A stretch of DNA of 64,000 nt from Pseudomonas sp. MYb327 (GCF_040438925.1 NZ_CP159258.1:1564001-1628000), one strand, 5' to 3'; shown: positions 8,960 to 18,525, counted from the stretch's first letter. Translations and numbers: made by a program. Notes: generated from the sequence alone by a model not told the origin.

Positions 8960-10629
8960 GAAACCTCCTGCGCAACCTCATCCTGCCTGTTCTGCTCAGC
9001 ACATTTGCTGCGCGCGCCATGGCCGCCGACGTGTTGCAAAACGTCGAAAAACAACCGATCAACATCACCGCGATCATCATGTTCCTGGTCTTCGTCGTGA
9101 CAACCTTGGGCATCACATACTGGGCCGCCTCCAAGACCAAATCCATGGACGACTTCTACAACGCCGGCGGTGGCATTACCGGCTTCCAGAATGGCCTGGC
9201 GCTGGCCGGTGACTACATGTCGGCGGCCGCATTGCTGGGGGTCACCAGCATGATCTTCTTCAACGGCTTCGACGGCGTGTTGTACTCGATCAGCTTCTTT
9301 GTCGCCTGGCCGTTGCTGTTGTTCCTGTTCGCCGAGCGCATCCGTAATCTGGGGCGCATCACCATCTCGGACATTGCGTCTTTCCGCCTCGATCAAAACC
9401 GCATCCGCACCATGACCGCGTTCGGCTCGCTGACGGTGGTGTGCTTTTATCTGGTGGTGCAGATGGTGGGGGCGGGGCAGTTGATCCAGCTGTTGTTCGG
9501 TCTGCCCTACAACTATGCAGTCATCGCCGTGGGTCTGCTGATGGCGGTCTACGTCACCTTTGGTGGCATGGTCGCCACCACCTGGGTGCAAATCATCAAA
9601 GCTGGGTTGCTGTTGTTGGGCGGAACCTTGCTGGCGTTCCTGGCGTTGAGCAAATTCGGTTTTTCCTTCGATGTGTTGTTCGAGAAAGCCGTGGCCGCGC
9701 ACCACGATGGCGAGCGGATTCTGCTGCCGAGCAAGCTGGTGGCCGATCCGCTGTCATTGATCTCGTTGTCACTGGGCCTGGTGTTCGGTACGGCGGGACT
9801 GCCGCACATCCTCATGCGTTTCTTCACTGTTCCGGATGCCAAACAGGCGCGTAAGTCGGTGTTCGTCGCCACCGGTTTCATCGGCTTTTTCTACCTGATT
9901 GTTGCCGTGCTGGGCCTGGCGGCCATCGTGATCGTCGGGCAAGACCCGGTGTTCTACGAAGGCGGTAATCTGGCGGGCAAATTGATCGGCGGTGGCAACA
10001 TGCCGGTGATGCACCTGGCCAAAGCCGTGGGCGGCGACCTGCTGCTCGGTTTCATCTCTGCCGTGGCGTTCGCGACGATTCTGGCGGTGGTGTCCGGGTT
10101 GACCATGGCCGGCACGTCGGCGATCTCCCATGACCTCTACGTGATGGTGATCAAGAAAGGCCGGGCCGATGTCAGGGATGAACGTCGTGTGTCGCGAATC
10201 GCATCGGTGGGCATCGGCATTGTCGCGGTGGTGCTGGGGATCCTGTTCAAGGATCAGAACATCGCTTTTCTCGTGGCGCTGACCTTTGGCGTGGCGGCAT
10301 CGGTCAATTTCCCCATCCTCGTGCTCTCGATGTACTGGAAAGGGCTGACCACCCGTGGCGCGTTGATCGGTGGTGTCGCTGGCCTGGTGAGCGCTGTCGG
10401 CCTGGTCATTCTTTCGCCTGCGGTGTGGGTCAAAGTGCTCGGCAATGCCGAGGCGATCTTCCCGTATGACTATCCGGCAATCATTTCGATGAACGTAGCG
10501 TTCTTCTTCACCTGGCTCGGTTCGGTCACGGATCGCAGCCGTGGGGCGGAGCTTGAACGCGAGCGGTTCGATGATCAGCTGATTCGTGCGCAGACCGGTC
10601 TCGGCGCCTCGCAAGCGGTCAGCCATTAA
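8956..10629 (+). CDS. Sodium:solute symporter, ActP-like (monocarboxylate uptake)
   Basis: 557 residues of the SSS family, with an N-terminal hydrophobic leader (...ARAMAADV) followed by about 13 membrane segments; the [19 protein letters not shown] start is typical of ActP. ActP imports acetate and other short carboxylates. Placed here between DUF485, cytochrome b561 and nitronate monooxygenase genes, and set apart from any acetyl-CoA synthetase gene, it more likely imports a small acid such as 3-nitropropionate or its nitronate (inference). Coupled to the DUF485 gene. Confidence 0.88.
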   Translation: MRNLLRNLILPVLLSTFAARAMAADVLQNVEKQPINITAIIMFLVFVVTTLGITYWAASKTKSMDDFYNAGGGITGFQNGLALAGDYMSAAALLGVTSMIFFNGFDGVLYSISFFVAWPLLLFLFAERIRNLGRITISDIASFRLDQNRIRTMTAFGSLTVVCFYLVVQMVGAGQLIQLLFGLPYNYAVIAVGLLMAVYVTFGGMVATTWVQIIKAGLLLLGGTLLAFLALSKFGFSFDVLFEKAVAAHHDGERILLPSKLVADPLSLISLSLGLVFGTAGLPHILMRFFTVPDAKQARKSVFVATGFIGFFYLIVAVLGLAAIVIVGQDPVFYEGGNLAGKLIGGGNMPVMHLAKAVGGDLLLGFISAVAFATILAVVSGLTMAGTSAISHDLYVMVIKKGRADVRDERRVSRIASVGIGIVAVVLGILFKDQNIAFLVALTFGVAASVNFPILVLSMYWKGLTTRGALIGGVAGLVSAVGLVILSPAVWVKVLGNAEAIFPYDYPAIISMNVAFFFTWLGSVTDRSRGAELERERFDDQLIRAQTGLGASQAVSH

Positions 10630-10688
10630 GGCTCGGCCCATCACACTTTTCCTTTTCTGATTTGCGTCCTTTGCAAAAGGAGTCAGCC

Positions 10689-11243
10689 ATGCAACTTAGA
10701 GACAATGGCTTGAGATTTTCACCTATCACAGTCGCGCTGCACTGGGTCGTGGCGTTTTCGCTGCTGGCGATTTTCGGCCTGCAACTGTTGATTGGACAAG
10801 CTTCAAGCGAGGCACTGCGGATGGAGCTTGGCAGGGTGCAAAACCTGCTCGGTTTGATTCTGTTCCTCGTCTCGATTTATCGATTCTGGGCGCGGATCAC
10901 TTCTTACCATCCGCTGCCGGTGGGCACGCCCAATCCCATCGAAGTGATCATCAGCCGCTCGGTGGCGGTGTCGCTGGCCCTGGCCATGGTGCTGCTGCCG
11001 ATTGCGGTGTGGGCATCACGCTCAGCCGCCGGAGAAGTGGTGCAACTGCCCGGCGGTTTGTGGATTCCGACACTCCTGCCCACCAACGCAACCTTGAAGA
11101 ACGTGGTCGATGTGCTGTTCAACTTCGGTGCCTCGGCGTTCCTTGCCGGGCTGGCGCTGCACCTCTTCGGCGCGGTCAAGAACCACTTTCTCCTGAAGAA
11201 CAACACGCTCAAGCGGATGCTTGGTAAACATGTGGAGCTGTGA
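10689..11243 (+). CDS. Cytochrome b561 family protein
   Basis: 184 residues, four membrane segments, with conserved haem-ligand histidines in ALHWVVAF near the start and LALHLFGAVKNHF near the end. The start at 10689 follows AAAAGGAG. Bacterial b561 proteins move electrons between quinones and periplasmic or membrane partners. In this operon it could receive electrons from a nitro-compound oxidation or protect against superoxide; neither can be decided from sequence. The NMO-like gene follows after 3 bases. Confidence 0.85.
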   Translation: MQLRDNGLRFSPITVALHWVVAFSLLAIFGLQLLIGQASSEALRMELGRVQNLLGLILFLVSIYRFWARITSYHPLPVGTPNPIEVIISRSVAVSLALAMVLLPIAVWASRSAAGEVVQLPGGLWIPTLLPTNATLKNVVDVLFNFGASAFLAGLALHLFGAVKNHFLLKNNTLKRMLGKHVEL

Positions 11244-11246
11244 GTC

Positions 11247-12251
11247 ATGAACGAAGCCAAATTCGCTTTTTCAGGTAACGCGATCACCCGGCTTTGCGGC
11301 GTGAAGTACCCGATTTTTCTCGGCGGCATGGCGGCCATCTCGGGTCCGCAATTGGTGAGCGCCGTGGCCAACGCCGGGGGCATGGGTGTCATCGGCGGCT
11401 TGCGATTGCCGCCATTGACCTTGCGCCGCTGGATAGAGGAAACCCGAGCTCTCACCGATCAGCCCTTTGGTGTGAACCTGGTGCCGCAGTTCGGCGGCCC
11501 GGATGTTTTCGAAGCGCAGTTTCAGGTGATCCTCAAGGAAAAACCCAAGCTGCTGTCGCTGTTTTATGCCGAGAAGTATGCCGCCGACATGATTCCCCGG
11601 GCGAAAGACGCCGGGTTGGTCGTCATGGTGCAAGCGGGGTCGGTGGAGTTGGCTCAAATCGCCATGGCCCAAGGCGCGGACATCATCATCGCCCAAGGCA
11701 GTGAAAGTGGTGGTCACTTGAATCGTGGCACGATCGGCATCATGCCGCTGTTGACATCGATCCTCGCCGTCGCCGAAGGCCGACCCGTGCTCGCGGCCGG
11801 CGGCATCGTCAACGGCGACGATGTCCGCGCCTTGATGTCACTGGGTGCATCGGGAGTGGTGGTGGGCACGGCGTTTATTGCCACCGATGAGTCAAATGCG
11901 CATCCGCTGTACAAGCAGAAAATCGTCGAGGCGACCACCGATGACACCGAGTACCGTACCGGCTACTCCTTCGGCTGGACCTATGGCACGCCGCACCGGG
12001 TAATTCCCAATCGGGATAAGTGGAATCTGCTGCGCTTGATCGGCGGCGGCGCCCGGGCAATCGACAAGCCGCGGATGGCGGAGAAACTTTCGCTGTATGC
12101 GGGGCAGGGTGTGGGCAAGATTCACAGCGTGGTCCCGGCGGCCGAACGCGTGGCTGAGCTTGCGCTTGGATTGCCGGTCTCAACGGGCCGGCTGATCGCT
12201 AGCGCGACAGGTCGGTTCCTGCTGGAGGAGAGACGGTCGCTGGGTTGGTAG
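11247..12251 (+). CDS. Nitronate monooxygenase family flavoprotein (copy 1, divergent type)
   Basis: 334 residues, TIM-barrel FMN protein of the NMO/2-nitropropane dioxygenase family: GGMAAISGPQLVSAVANAGG at the first strand, AQGSESGGHLNRG with the histidine loop, AAGGIVNGDDV and VVGTAFIATDES at the phosphate-binding end. It lacks the class I segment HFGLP (LFYAEKYAADM occurs in its place), so it is not the clear P3N-type enzyme that copy 2 is. Last gene of the symporter operon; function on a nitronate is likely but its exact substrate is open. Confidence 0.82.
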   Translation: MNEAKFAFSGNAITRLCGVKYPIFLGGMAAISGPQLVSAVANAGGMGVIGGLRLPPLTLRRWIEETRALTDQPFGVNLVPQFGGPDVFEAQFQVILKEKPKLLSLFYAEKYAADMIPRAKDAGLVVMVQAGSVELAQIAMAQGADIIIAQGSESGGHLNRGTIGIMPLLTSILAVAEGRPVLAAGGIVNGDDVRALMSLGASGVVVGTAFIATDESNAHPLYKQKIVEATTDDTEYRTGYSFGWTYGTPHRVIPNRDKWNLLRLIGGGARAIDKPRMAEKLSLYAGQGVGKIHSVVPAAERVAELALGLPVSTGRLIASATGRFLLEERRSLGW

Positions 12252-12286
12252 TGAACGGGTTCATTGCCCACAGGTTTCCACTGTAC

Positions 12287-13177
12287 TCAAGACACTGCCA
12301 TCGGCCGCGCATTTTGCTGTTGAGCCAAGCCGACGAACGCACTCATGGCCGAGGTGATTATCGAGTCGTTGCGGCGGATGAACACGGTGGAGACGTTGGC
12401 GAACTCGGGCGGCAGCGTGTGCCAGCTGATTGCATGCCGCACGCTGCAGTTTTCCGCGATGGCCTTGGGCAACAAGGTCACGCCCATGCCGGCGGCGACG
12501 CAGGACAGGATGCCGTCGAGCGTGCCCATTTCCATGATCTGGTTGGGTACGAGTCCAACCTGGTAGAACCAGTTTTCCAGTGTCGAGCGATAGAAGCAGC
12601 CGGTGCGGAACACCAGCACGGTTTGCTGGGGCATTTTGTCCATCAGTGCCGGAAGTGAATCGAACTGGCTGCTGCTGACCAGCACCAGTTCTTCGGAAAA
12701 CACCTCTTCCTGGAACAACGCCGAGTTCTGATGAAACCCCCCAACAAATGCGCCGTCGAGTCGATGAGCTTCAATCGCCTTGATCAACTCAACCGTTGTG
12801 CCGGTCAGTAACGACAACTGCACATCGGGATACTGCTCGCGGTACTTGGTCAGCACTTGTGGCAAGCGGATGGCGGCGGTGGTTTCCATCGAGCCCAGCC
12901 GCAGCAGACCGGTCGGGCTGCCAGTGTCCATGAGGGCGCTGCGGCTTTCATCGGTAAGTTGCAAAATGCGCCGCGCATAAGGAAGGAACGTCTCGCCCGC
13001 CGACGTGAGCACAACCCCGGACTTCTTGCGGATGAACAGCTCGCGATTGAGTTCGGCTTCCAGCTCTTTAACGCGCATGGTGACGTTGGACTGCACGGTA
13101 TTCACCTGCAACGCGGCGGCAGTGAAGCTGCCCAGTTCAGCCACGGCGCAAAAAATCTTCAGTTGGCGCATTTCCAT
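12287..13177 (-). CDS. LysR-family regulator, proposed regulator of the nitronate locus (copy 2)
   Basis: 296 residues from the ATG at 13177 (GGTGA five bases upstream); starts at 13189 or 13171 are also possible. N-terminal winged HTH with a recognition helix around NTVQSNVTMRVK, nearly the same as copy 1 at 7475-8383, then an effector-binding domain with RTGCFYRS. It is convergent with the symporter operon and divergent from the MOSC gene. The shared recognition helix suggests that both regulators bind the same kind of operator. Confidence 0.9.
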   Translation of the reverse strand: MEMRQLKIFCAVAELGSFTAAALQVNTVQSNVTMRVKELEAELNRELFIRKKSGVVLTSAGETFLPYARRILQLTDESRSALMDTGSPTGLLRLGSMETTAAIRLPQVLTKYREQYPDVQLSLLTGTTVELIKAIEAHRLDGAFVGGFHQNSALFQEEVFSEELVLVSSSQFDSLPALMDKMPQQTVLVFRTGCFYRSTLENWFYQVGLVPNQIMEMGTLDGILSCVAAGMGVTLLPKAIAENCSVRHAISWHTLPPEFANVSTVFIRRNDSIITSAMSAFVGLAQQQNARPMAVS

Positions 13178-13222
13178 GATCGTCACCATCCATCATAAAA
13201 AGTGATTGTGAGCATATTTAAC

Positions 13223-13233
13223 GATCACTTTAC
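13223..13233 (+). promoter_or_regulatory. Possible half-site of the conserved LysR element
   Basis: GATCACTTTAC in the divergent space between the LysR and MOSC genes matches 10 of 11 bases of the left half of the 28-bp element (GATCATTTTAC). The right half is not conserved, so this is a weak candidate. Confidence 0.3.
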
Positions 13234-13291
13234 GGTCGTCGACAGCGGTTAGTAAAGTGGATAAATCCGACTAATCAGCGCAGTTCGACCA

Positions 13292-13969
13292 ATGACACTT
13301 ACTTCGAAAATCGATCATGTCTTCGCTGGAGGCTTGGGTTTGTTACAGCCCGAAGGGCAGCGCACAGGCATGTTCAAGCAAAGGCACGCGAGCCCCGTCC
13401 GCGTGGAACTGCATGGAATTGTCGGCGACCAGCACGGCGATACCCGCGTGCACGGTGGCCCGGAAAAGGCAGTTCATCAGTATGCGGCGCAGAATTACGA
13501 GCTTTTGGCAAAGGCGTTTCCCGACAGTGCCTCGCAACTGGTGGCGGGCAGCCTGGGTGAGAATATTTCCGCGTTCGAATTCCATGAATGCAATGTGCAC
13601 ATTGGTGATGTCTTGCGTATTGGCAGCTGCGTGTTGCAGGTCTCCCAGCCGCGCAGTCCCTGCTGGAAGATCAACCATCGTTTTGACGCCGAGTACATGT
13701 CGATGTTTGTCGCCAAGGAGCGCATTAGCGGTTGGTACTACCGCGTGCTTCAACCGGGGTTTATCCAGGCCGGGGATCTGATCGAACTTCTGGAACGACA
13801 CACCGAGCGTTTCTCGATCGACCAGTTCTGGCAGGTGCAGTTGGCGCACCGGCCGGCGATCGACGATTTGCTGGCGCTGGCGGCTGCACACGGTCTGGCC
13901 GAGGACTGGAAGCGACGCCTGTCCGAGCGAGCGAAGTACCTGCAAAAACGTGCTGACAACGTTAACTGA
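13292..13969 (+). CDS. MOSC domain protein, YiiM-like
   Basis: 225 residues with a MOSC domain: GIVGDQHGDTRVHGGPEKAVHQY in part, then SQPRSPCWK with the conserved Cys124 thought to bind the molybdenum cofactor. YiiM reduces N-hydroxylated bases and protects against 6-hydroxylaminopurine (known). Beside nitronate genes, a role in reducing N-oxygenated by-products such as hydroxylamine-type compounds is possible but inferred only. Divergent from LysR copy 2. Confidence 0.85.
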   Translation: MTLTSKIDHVFAGGLGLLQPEGQRTGMFKQRHASPVRVELHGIVGDQHGDTRVHGGPEKAVHQYAAQNYELLAKAFPDSASQLVAGSLGENISAFEFHECNVHIGDVLRIGSCVLQVSQPRSPCWKINHRFDAEYMSMFVAKERISGWYYRVLQPGFIQAGDLIELLERHTERFSIDQFWQVQLAHRPAIDDLLALAAAHGLAEDWKRRLSERAKYLQKRADNVN

Positions 13970-14014
13970 CCCCGACGATCTAACCATCGACCTGTATTAG
14001 TGCGGTCGAACTCG

Positions 14015-14051
14015 ATTCCTGAACTGGCTTGCCAGCGATGGCGGCCTGACA
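14015..14051. repeat. Single REP-like unit
   Basis: Contains CTGGCTTGCCAGCGATGGCGGC, the core of the main REP family seen elsewhere in the window, without a nearby inverted partner. Confidence 0.55.
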
Positions 14052-14111
14052 GCGACCTGGATGATCTGACGGAATACATATCCATTCCTGCGGTAACGGC
14101 CACTTAAGGTT

Positions 14112-14470
14112 CCGCCCTTACGGCTGGTCACTTGGAAAAGCCCCAAGTAACCAAGGGCTCTTGCCCCTTTCGTTCGGTGCCTCGCTCCGGTCCTGCTCCG
14201 TGGGCCCGCCGCCATCGGCCATCCATGGCCGGGGGCGGCTAACCCGGCATCCTTGCCGGGTTGCCCACTGCGCAGAACCTGCGCTCGGCCTCTCGAGGGG
14301 GCGAACACCGCAAAAGCACCCGAGGCGAGCTAACGCTCGACCTCGTTGTTGGGGGGTGTACGCGTTCGCCTGTAGATACCGAAGGCTCGGGCCGCGTTCG
14401 GACGATCTTTTGATCTTGGTGAGTGATAGAGCAGCATGGCGGACTGCGCTATTGCGGCGGATCAATCTGA
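14112..14470. repeat. GC-rich dispersed intergenic repeat, non-coding
   Basis: The 789-base space between the MOSC and mmsA genes holds no credible gene. From about 14112 to 14470 it carries a GC-rich, hairpin-rich block: GGCCAT-CC-ATGGCC at 14217-14230, AACCCGGCA-TCCT-TGCCGGGTT at 14241-14262 and an imperfect CGAGG/CCTCG hairpin near 14320-14345. I recognise this block as a repeat found between genes in many Pseudomonas genomes, where it is often mis-annotated as short Arg/Pro/Gly-rich proteins. The rest of the space up to 14758 is AT-rich promoter region. Confidence 0.65.
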
Positions 14471-14632
14471 TCCAGCACCCGGTTCGCCGTGATCTCCGCC
14501 AGCATCACGCTGTTTGAAATTCCTAGTAGAGCATTGCGCGACCCACCCTCCAGATGATCGACCAATTGATGGACCATCACGTCCACCTCTACCAAAAATA
14601 CTTCGTATATTTTTCACCAATTCTGATTCATA

Positions 14633-14660
14633 GAATCACTAATCATCATTTTACATGATC
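14633..14660 (+). promoter_or_regulatory. Conserved 28-bp operator-like element, copy 2
   Basis: Ends 98 bases before the mmsA start. It matches the element at 8504-8531 at 26 of 28 positions, including an identical 16-base core ATCATTTTACATGATC with arms ATCAT/ATGAT around TTTAC. The spacing to the start codon is also alike (98 against 113 bases). Confidence 0.65.
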
Positions 14661-14758
14661 CAGCTGCTGACCTACTTTGGCTCTGCCAGAGACGTTGAAC
14701 ACTCGCCTGGCACTTTTCCTGACAACAACAAGAGATCCACCACCAGGAGACATCCGCC

Positions 14759-16276
14759 ATGAGCAACCAGCCAGCAGACATCGCACACTTCATTCAAGGC
14801 CGCGTGACGCCAGGCAACTCCGGTCGCGCACAAAACGTCACCAACCCCGCGACCGGTTCCGTGATCGGCAAAGTGGCGTTGGCCAATGTCTCTGAAGTCG
14901 ACGCCGCTGTGCAGTCGGCCGCCGCCGCTTTCCCGGCCTGGTCGGCCACGCCGCCACTGCGCCGCGCGCGCATTCTGTTCAAGTTCCTGGCGCTGCTCAA
15001 CGAGCACCGCGATACGCTGGCGCGGATGATCACCAACGAGCACGGCAAGGTGTTTACCGATGCTCAGGGTGAAGTGACTCGTGGCATAGAAGTGGTCGAA
15101 TTCGCCTGCGGCATCCCGCAACTGCTCAAGGGTGATTACACCGAGCAGGTCTCGACCAATATCGACAACTGGACCATGCGTCAGGCACTGGGCGTCGTGG
15201 CCGGCATCACGCCGTTCAACTTCCCGGTGATGGTGCCGATGTGGATGTTCCCGGTGGCTATCGCTTGCGGCAACACCTTCGTGCTTAAACCGAGCCCGAT
15301 CGATCCTTCGCCGTCGCTGCTGATCGCCGAGTTGTTCAAGGAGGCCGGGCTGCCGGATGGCGTGTTCAACGTCGTGCAGGGCGATAAAGAAGCCGTGGAT
15401 GCGCTGCTCGATCATCCGGAGGTCAAAGCGGTGAGCTTCGTCGGCTCGACGCCGATTGCCAACTACATCTACGAGACCGGTGCCCGCCACGGCAAGCGTG
15501 TGCAAGCGTTGGGCGGGGCGAAGAACCACATGGTGGTGATGCCCGACGCCGACATCGACCAAGTGGTCGATGCCTTGATCGGCGCCGCTTTCGGCTCTGC
15601 CGGCGAGCGCTGCATGGCAATTTCGGTGGCGGTGTTCGTAGGGGATGTCGCCGATAAAGTCATGCCAAAACTGGTGGAACGCACCCGAACCCTGAAAATC
15701 CTTGAAGGGATGAACCTGGCCGCCGAAATGGGCCCGATTGTTTCGTCCGCGGCTTTGCAACGCATCACCGGCTACATCGAACAGGGCATTGCCGAAGGTG
15801 CCGCAATGCTGGTCGACGGTCGCGGCTTTGACGGCTCACAGGCCGGCGACGATTGTGCCGAAGGTTTCTGGCTTGGAGGCACGGTGTTCGACCATGTCAC
15901 CCCTGAAATGAAAATCTATAAAGAAGAAATCTTCGGCCCGGTGCTGGCATGCATGCGTGTGAAGGATTTTGCCGAGGCGGTGGATCTGGTCAATTCACAC
16001 GAATTTGGCAACGGCACCGCGTGCTATACCCGCGACGGCCACATCGCCCGTGAATTCGCCAGCCGCATCCAGGTTGGCATGGTCGGCATCAACGTGCCGA
16101 TTCCGGTACCGATGGCGTGGCATGGTTTTGGTGGTTGGAAGCGTTCGCTGTTCGGCGATATGCACGCTTACGGCGAGGAGGGCGTGCGCTTCTACACCAA
16201 GCAGAAGTCGATCATGCAGCGCTGGCCGAACAGCATCGCCAAAGGTGCCGAGTTCGCCATGCCGACCTCGAAGTAA
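14759..16276 (+). CDS. mmsA: CoA-acylating (methyl)malonate semialdehyde dehydrogenase MmsA
   Basis: 505 residues of the aldehyde dehydrogenase family with the MmsA hallmarks: [15 protein letters not shown] in the cofactor region, [14 protein letters not shown], and catalytic Cys285 in [10 protein letters not shown]. The enzyme oxidises methylmalonate or malonate semialdehyde to propionyl- or acetyl-CoA with NAD and CoA, releasing CO2. It is not beside mmsB or valine genes; instead a malonate-semialdehyde-decarboxylase-like gene and a class I nitronate monooxygenase follow. This points to malonate semialdehyde from propionate-3-nitronate as its substrate here. Confidence 0.92.
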   Translation: MSNQPADIAHFIQGRVTPGNSGRAQNVTNPATGSVIGKVALANVSEVDAAVQSAAAAFPAWSATPPLRRARILFKFLALLNEHRDTLARMITNEHGKVFTDAQGEVTRGIEVVEFACGIPQLLKGDYTEQVSTNIDNWTMRQALGVVAGITPFNFPVMVPMWMFPVAIACGNTFVLKPSPIDPSPSLLIAELFKEAGLPDGVFNVVQGDKEAVDALLDHPEVKAVSFVGSTPIANYIYETGARHGKRVQALGGAKNHMVVMPDADIDQVVDALIGAAFGSAGERCMAISVAVFVGDVADKVMPKLVERTRTLKILEGMNLAAEMGPIVSSAALQRITGYIEQGIAEGAAMLVDGRGFDGSQAGDDCAEGFWLGGTVFDHVTPEMKIYKEEIFGPVLACMRVKDFAEAVDLVNSHEFGNGTACYTRDGHIAREFASRIQVGMVGINVPIPVPMAWHGFGGWKRSLFGDMHAYGEEGVRFYTKQKSIMQRWPNSIAKGAEFAMPTSK

Positions 16277-16386
16277 TCATTGACGCTTTTGGGTTGGAGG
16301 GCGTGTAGGCGCGGGCTTGCACGCCAGCCATTTTCCCGGGGGGCGAACTCCTCGCTCCCAATTTTTTATCGCCAGGGTGAATTGCC

Positions 16387-16776
16387 ATGCCATTGCTCAA
16401 GTTCGACATCATCCAGGGCCGTAACGATGAACAACTGCAAACCCTGCTAGATGGGGCGCACCGGGCCATGGTCCAGGCGTTTGACGTTCCCGTCAGTGAT
16501 CGCTACCAAAGCGTCACGCAACACCGTCCGGGGGAACTGGTGCTGCACGACACGGGATTGGGCTACACACGCTCAGCCAATGTGGTGTTGCTGACGGTTA
16601 TTTCCCGACCGCGCTCAAGGGAGCAGAAGATCGCGTTTTATCGGTTGTTGGCCGAGCAACTGCGAGTCGACTGTGACCTGTCGCCCGATGACCTGATTGT
16701 CTCGCTGGTGGAAAACACCGATGCGGACTGGTCGTTCGGAGGTGGCCGGGCGCAATTCCTGACCGGGGAGCTTTAG
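16387..16776 (+). CDS. Tautomerase superfamily protein with malonate semialdehyde decarboxylase active site
   Basis: 129 residues, the same length as malonate semialdehyde decarboxylase (MSAD) of P. pavonaceae. Counting from the N-terminal proline exposed after Met removal, Pro1, Asp37 (in VSDRYQ), Arg73 and Arg75 (in ISRPR) all fall at the positions known to be catalytic in MSAD. MSAD turns malonate semialdehyde into acetaldehyde and CO2. The gene sits between mmsA and a class I nitronate monooxygenase whose product from propionate-3-nitronate is malonate semialdehyde, so the assignment is supported by both residues and context. Other Tautomerase_2 proteins share part of this set, so activity needs proof. 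Confidence 0.82.
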   Translation: MPLLKFDIIQGRNDEQLQTLLDGAHRAMVQAFDVPVSDRYQSVTQHRPGELVLHDTGLGYTRSANVVLLTVISRPRSREQKIAFYRLLAEQLRVDCDLSPDDLIVSLVENTDADWSFGGGRAQFLTGEL

Positions 16777-16810
16777 GTTTTTCATTCACTCATCACATTC
16801 AGGTGCTGCG

Positions 16811-17860
16811 ATGTCCACTCCATTGTTATCCCTTTTGAACATTGAATTGCCGATCATTCAGTCACCGATGGTGGGCGTCTCCACGCCCAAACTGGCGGCT
16901 GCGGTATCCAATGCTGGCGGGCTCGGGTCGATAGGGATCGGGGCGAGCACGGTCGAGCAGGCGCGCAACATGCTGCGAGAAACCGCTGCGCTGACGGACA
17001 AGCCGTTCAATGTGAATCTGTTCTGCCACCGACCCGCGGTGCAAGACCACGCGCGCGAGTCACAGTGGTTGACGGTGCTTGCTCCGTTTTTTGCCGAGTT
17101 CGATGCCGCTGCGCCGACATCGCTACGTGAGATTTACACCTCGTTCGTTGAAGACGAGGACATGCTGCAAATGCTGCTGGAAGAGAAGCCGGCGGTGGTC
17201 AGTTTCCATTTTGGCCTGCCGCCGCAACCGGCCGTCGATGCGCTCAAGGACGCCGGCATCGTCTTGCTGTGTTGCGTGACCAATCTGGCTGAGGCGCAGC
17301 AAGCGGAGAGCGCCGGTGTGCATGCGCTGGTGGCGCAAGGCTTCGAGGCCGGAGGGCATCGCGGGGTTTTCGACCCACAGCAAGACAGTGAGCTGGGCAC
17401 GTTGGCCCTGGTGCGGATGCTGGTCGACGCGTGCCCGCTCCCTGTTATTGCGGCAGGCGGCATCATGGATGGCGCAGGCATCAAGGCTGTGATGCAATTG
17501 GGCGCCAGTGCTGCGCAGTTGGGCACGGCGTTTATCCTGTGCCCTGAATCGTCCGCCAACGTGGCTTATCGCGAGGCCTTGAAAGGCCCGCGCGCCCACC
17601 AGACAAGCGTTACCAGTGTGATTTCAGGGCGCCCGGCCCGTGGCATGGTCAACCGCAACTTCACCTCACTGCAGGCCGATACCACTGCGTTGCCCGACTA
17701 TCCAATTGCCTACGACGCCAACAAAGCACTCAACGCGGCGGCAGCGGCCAAGGCCAACACGGCGTTCGCCGTGCAATGGGCCGGGCAGGGCGCACCGCTG
17801 GCACGGGAAATGCCGGCGGCAGCGTTGGTGAATTTGCTGGTGGCCCAAATGAAGTCCTGA
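16811..17860 (+). CDS. Nitronate monooxygenase, class I (propionate-3-nitronate type)
   Basis: 349-residue FMN enzyme. It carries the class I motifs in order: [17 protein letters not shown] at the first strand, [27 protein letters not shown] with the catalytic histidine, [11 protein letters not shown] and [11 protein letters not shown]. Class I enzymes oxidise propionate-3-nitronate to malonate semialdehyde plus nitrite/nitrate (known). AGGTG precedes the ATG. It probably shares a transcript with mmsA and the MSAD-like gene, making a short route from the nitronate to acetyl-CoA or acetaldehyde. Confidence 0.9.
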   Translation: MSTPLLSLLNIELPIIQSPMVGVSTPKLAAAVSNAGGLGSIGIGASTVEQARNMLRETAALTDKPFNVNLFCHRPAVQDHARESQWLTVLAPFFAEFDAAAPTSLREIYTSFVEDEDMLQMLLEEKPAVVSFHFGLPPQPAVDALKDAGIVLLCCVTNLAEAQQAESAGVHALVAQGFEAGGHRGVFDPQQDSELGTLALVRMLVDACPLPVIAAGGIMDGAGIKAVMQLGASAAQLGTAFILCPESSANVAYREALKGPRAHQTSVTSVISGRPARGMVNRNFTSLQADTTALPDYPIAYDANKALNAAAAAKANTAFAVQWAGQGAPLAREMPAAALVNLLVAQMKS

Positions 17861-17878
17861 GTGGAAAGCGGCGCAGCG

Positions 17879-18337
17879 CTAATTACACTCGGTCGCTACG
17901 GCCTTCTCGGCGCGCTGGATTTCCTGTTTGACGTCAGTGGTGATGCGCTGCTCTTTACGCTGCTGCCCAAGGAACGGCTGTTCCCCACGGGATTTCACCT
18001 CGGCATCCGTAGCCGCAACCTGCGCCTCGACCGAAGCCGCGTGCTCCTCGATAACAGCGTCCACCTCTTTTTCGTTCTTGGCGGTATCCAGAGCGCTGAC
18101 GAGCTTGCCGACCTCTGCCTCTTCGGCCTTGGCGTATCCCTCGACCGACAGCCCAGCGGCCATGGCTCGCGCCTGAGCTTCCACCGTCTTCATGTGCTGC
18201 TGCGCTACCGCGCACAAGGCTTCCTGCCGCTGGCTTTGCGCAGCCTTCCAATTATTAACCCCGTACATCACAACGCAGATTGTCGCGATGGCTACCGTGG
18301 CTCCAATCAATGTGCCTTTCAAAAGCCTCGTCCTCAC
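17879..18337 (-). CDS. Hypothetical membrane-anchored coiled-coil protein
   Basis: 152 residues from a GTG at 18337; TTG starts a few codons later are also possible. One N-terminal membrane segment (about residues 8-28, GTLIGATVAIATICVVMYGV) is followed by a long Ala/Glu/Lys/Gln-rich helical region, probably a coiled coil, with two cysteines, one near residue 42 and one at the penultimate position. The frame continues upstream through the tRNA-Ser gene, which cannot be coding, so the true start must be after it. No function recognised. Confidence 0.6.
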   Translation of the reverse strand: MRTRLLKGTLIGATVAIATICVVMYGVNNWKAAQSQRQEALCAVAQQHMKTVEAQARAMAAGLSVEGYAKAEEAEVGKLVSALDTAKNEKEVDAVIEEHAASVEAQVAATDAEVKSRGEQPFLGQQRKEQRITTDVKQEIQRAEKAVATECN

Positions 18338-18484
18338 GAACCCATCAACGTGTATTCGAAATGGTCGTCTGATCTCAATGTAAGGAATAGAAAGCTTAGC
18401 AGGGCAGGAGCGATCGAACAGCCCGGGAGACGAGAGGGGCAAGAAGAATTTATCTGGCGCTGTAAATTCCACCCATCCCCAGAA

Positions 18485-18518
18485 ACGACAAAGCCCTGAA
18501 TAATCAGGGCTTTGTCGT
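18485..18518 (-). terminator. Rho-independent terminator of tRNA-Ser
   Basis: A perfect 15-base stem, ACGACAAAGCCCTGA against TCAGGGCTTTGTCGT, with a 4-base loop; on the minus strand TTTCT follows. It lies just after the tRNA 3' end. Confidence 0.88.
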
Positions 18519-18525
18519 ATAAAGA

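Noticed and set aside
8956..10629. Calling the symporter an acetate permease on family grounds alone
   Set aside because: No acetyl-CoA synthetase is adjacent and the operon context points to another small acid; only ActP-like is supported.
14118..14465. 115-residue Arg/Pro-rich open frame on the minus strand
   Set aside because: It lies wholly inside the GC-rich dispersed repeat, has no ribosome site, and its composition follows the hairpins.
16297..16345. Possible degraded REP in the mmsA to MSAD-like gap
   Set aside because: Only a short GCGGGCTTGCACGCC segment is left; too weak to list as a feature.
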